Shown: positions 35,791-36,908 of the stretch, in pieces | Layout of the letters: each line of letters starts with the position of its first letter | Position numbering within the stretch: the first letter of the stretch is position 1 | Source of the DNA: a virus | IMG/VR virus record: IMGVR_UViG_3300012204_000014 | Span: 1-36,908 of that record | Strand: one strand, 5' to 3' | DNA: 36,908 nt | The notes under the pieces: model-generated | Seen by the model: the letters and a program-made list of their open reading frames with translations, nothing else | The model's database searches: none | What the model was told of the DNA's origin: nothing | Translations under genes and position numbers: made by a program

Positions 35791-36512
35791 TCATTGACTC
35801 GCCGCCATCCCTTGAAGCTCTTGCGCTTCCCTGCGAGCATCCGCTGAAAGTCATTCCAGCGCCAGCCCTGCTCACGCGCAAACGCCTTGCCGCCGTGAAT
35901 GGTCACGATTTCACCCGCTGGCGAGATCAGGGTATAGGTTTTCTTCTTGGTTTCGTTTAGCGCCCGCGCTTGCGCCGCCTGTTGTTCGCGTAGCTCCGGA
36001 CGCGCTGTGAACGTCGCCAGCCTGGACTCTCCGATCTTGCGCTTGTGGTCAGCACTGTACCGCCGCCCAACGATCAACCGCCGCCGCTTCTGCCGATACG
36101 CCGCAGTCGCCATCGCAGATCGTAGGTTCGTCAGATGATCAGCCGAGAACACCCGCCCGCGCATTGCCATTGAGAGCTTGCGGCGCGTTGCCTGGGATGG
36201 GCTGATGCCAAGCAAGCTGCCCGCCGTCGTTGCCGTGTTGTAGATACGGTCACGAGCGACCGCAGCGAACAGCCAGTCAAGCCAGCGCTGCTCAGTCGCT
36301 ATCAAGTCCTCTTTCCGCTCGACAACTTCAATCACCGAAAAGGTGAAGGCATTCGGCCCGTACTTGTTCCAGGCGTGCTGTAGGTGCTTGGACGGATGGA
36401 TGCCCCGGCGCAACGTGTGGCGATGCCCAGCCCAGCGCAGCCGTATAACGACCGCACTACCCATATAGATCGCGTCGTTTGGCCCTTCAATCGCGTAGAT
36501 GCCCATCGTCAT
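35787..36512 (-). CDS. GIY-YIG homing endonuclease with NUMOD segments
   Basis: A 241-residue protein starting at ATG 36512 (AGAGG upstream). The GIY-YIG domain at residues about 3-85 reads GIYAIEGPNDAIYMGSA, R near residue 27 (IRLRWAGHRHTLRRG), and a Glu near 77 (EQRWLDWL). Two to three NUMOD3-like helical segments follow (SPSQATRRKLSMAMRGRVFS, RRYSADHKRKIGESRLA), then a C-terminal DNA-binding unit like NUMOD1 (HGGKAFAREQGWRWNDFQRM). Its stop overlaps the terminase stop. It lies between terminase and portal on the other strand, typical of a free-standing homing element. Confidence 0.85.
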   Translation of the reverse strand: MTMGIYAIEGPNDAIYMGSAVVIRLRWAGHRHTLRRGIHPSKHLQHAWNKYGPNAFTFSVIEVVERKEDLIATEQRWLDWLFAAVARDRIYNTATTAGSLLGISPSQATRRKLSMAMRGRVFSADHLTNLRSAMATAAYRQKRRRLIVGRRYSADHKRKIGESRLATFTARPELREQQAAQARALNETKKKTYTLISPAGEIVTIHGGKAFAREQGWRWNDFQRMLAGKRKSFKGWRRVND

Positions 36513-36654
36513 GGGATGCCTCTTGTAGTCGCGCCAGCTCCGCACGTACCACGCGATCTAGGAATATGCCCATCTGCTCACCAGAGAGCGCGCACGCAAG
36601 GCGGATGGCGTTGTAGGTCGCAAGCCAGATTTTGATTGTTCGGTACTCTTTCAT
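36487..36654 (-). CDS. Ribbon-helix-helix DNA-binding protein, partner of the homing endonuclease
   Basis: A 55-residue protein starting at ATG 36654: MKEYRTIKIWLATYNAIRLA then CALSGEQMGIFLDRVV, a strand followed by two helices as in CopG/Arc-type RHH regulators. It overlaps the endonuclease start by 26 bp, so both genes form one operon. The 16-bp palindrome at 36657-36672 lies directly upstream of its ATG, a likely operator for autorepression. It would keep endonuclease expression low. Confidence 0.65.
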   Translation of the reverse strand: MKEYRTIKIWLATYNAIRLACALSGEQMGIFLDRVVRAELARLQEASHDDGHLRD

Positions 36655-36656
36655 AG

Positions 36657-36672
36657 TGGTAATATTACCACC
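36657..36672. promoter_or_regulatory. 16-bp perfect palindrome, probable RHH operator
   Basis: GTGGTAATATTACCAC is a perfect palindrome two bases upstream of the RHH start codon and 19 bases upstream of the portal ATG. It stands out as AT-rich in its centre. It occupies the place of the RHH gene's RBS, so the mRNA may be leaderless or weakly translated. Confidence 0.75.
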
Positions 36673-36691
36673 AAACAGGGCAACGGTCAAA

Positions 36692-36908
36692 TGGCGTTAC
36701 TCTCCGGCCAAATAAATGCACAGGTTTGGCAAGAACGGCAAGCGAATGCCAAGCATGACCGTGCGCGGCACATAGAAGATGCATGGTCGTACTACGAAGG
36801 CCGGCATCCGCTGCCGCTCGTGGTCAAGCCGAACGCGCCCGATGATAACGTCATTGTGAACTTGGCCAGGCCGGTGGTTGACAAAGGCATCAGCCTGCTG
36901 TTCGGCAA
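36692..36908 (+). CDS. Portal protein N-terminus (3' cut by window end)
   Basis: From ATG 36692 an open frame runs to the last base (72 codons). The text QVWQERQANAKHDRARHIED, AWSYYEGRHPLPLVVKPNAP and NVIVNLARPVVDKGISLLFG is characteristic of siphophage portal proteins: a helical start, the W-x-YYxG segment and the ARPVVDKGxxxLFG strand. The portal forms the dodecameric ring for DNA packaging. It follows the terminase except for the inserted homing element. The rest lies outside the window, probably joined to its beginning. Confidence 0.8.

Overview
The window reads as almost all of one temperate, siphovirus-type phage genome, GC-rich throughout, opened inside the portal gene. The last 217 bases hold the portal N-terminus and the first bases hold the end of another gene, so the true genome is probably circularly permuted or terminally redundant and only a short stretch (rest of portal and its neighbour) is missing. 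The likely host phylum is Chloroflexota (Roseiflexus/Kouleothrix/Herpetosiphon-like): two phage-borne lipoproteins carry the long Thr/Pro/Ala linkers typical of that phylum, and a GTAGAGACG-type palindrome of a sort I associate with Chloroflexota and cyanobacterial genomes lies in the lysis region. This host call is inference.

Layout. 1-13704 (+): structural module in the usual order: HExxH protein, a tRNA-like gene, scaffold, major capsid, head-tail connectors, tail terminator, tail tube, tail assembly chaperone with a textbook -1 frameshift signal, tape measure, distal tail and tip proteins, closed by a perfect bidirectional terminator at 13715-13747. 13760-23461 (-): a long early operon, almost every gene overlapping the next by ATGA or TGATG. 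Its head carries a replication set (coiled-coil protein, zinc ribbon, an initiator gene with an iteron array embedded in its coding sequence, a stand-alone DnaA domain IV, a large ParB/DUF3102-like protein), followed by small Cys-rich proteins, and its tail carries a four-gene membrane cassette. 23528-24788: leader hairpins, tyrosine integrase and attP (a tRNA 3' end abutting the integrase stop codon). 24862-26584: lipoprotein morons and an excisionase-like HTH gene, with two near-consensus divergent promoters. 26745-29499 (+): SWIM zinc finger, GIY-YIG-like and small Zn/TM proteins. 29571-30592: a second tyrosine recombinase preceded by a lox/dif-like palindrome. 30742-31316 (-): two coiled-coil proteins. 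31689-33420 (+): small protein, a TM protein with a motif seen in host conflict proteins, holin candidate, amidase-SH3 endolysin. 33411-36908: small proteins, terminase small and large subunits, an inserted GIY-YIG homing endonuclease plus RHH regulator on the minus strand, then portal.

The most unusual material is (i) the replication region: seven perfect plus one near-perfect TGATCGATCA decamers in four pairs inside the initiator gene, encoded in two different reading frames, next to a stand-alone DnaA DNA-binding domain and a candidate antisense RNA over the initiator ribosome-binding site; (ii) the membrane cassette, with two membrane proteins that each end in a predicted DNA-binding fold; (iii) a 94-aa protein repeating the tape-measure C-terminal motif; (iv) repeated extended -10 promoter plus short leader plus hairpin modules. 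No recognisable CI-type repressor, helicase or polymerase gene is seen, so replication probably uses host enzymes and the lysogeny switch is not identified. All calls come from reading the sequence; no database search was possible.
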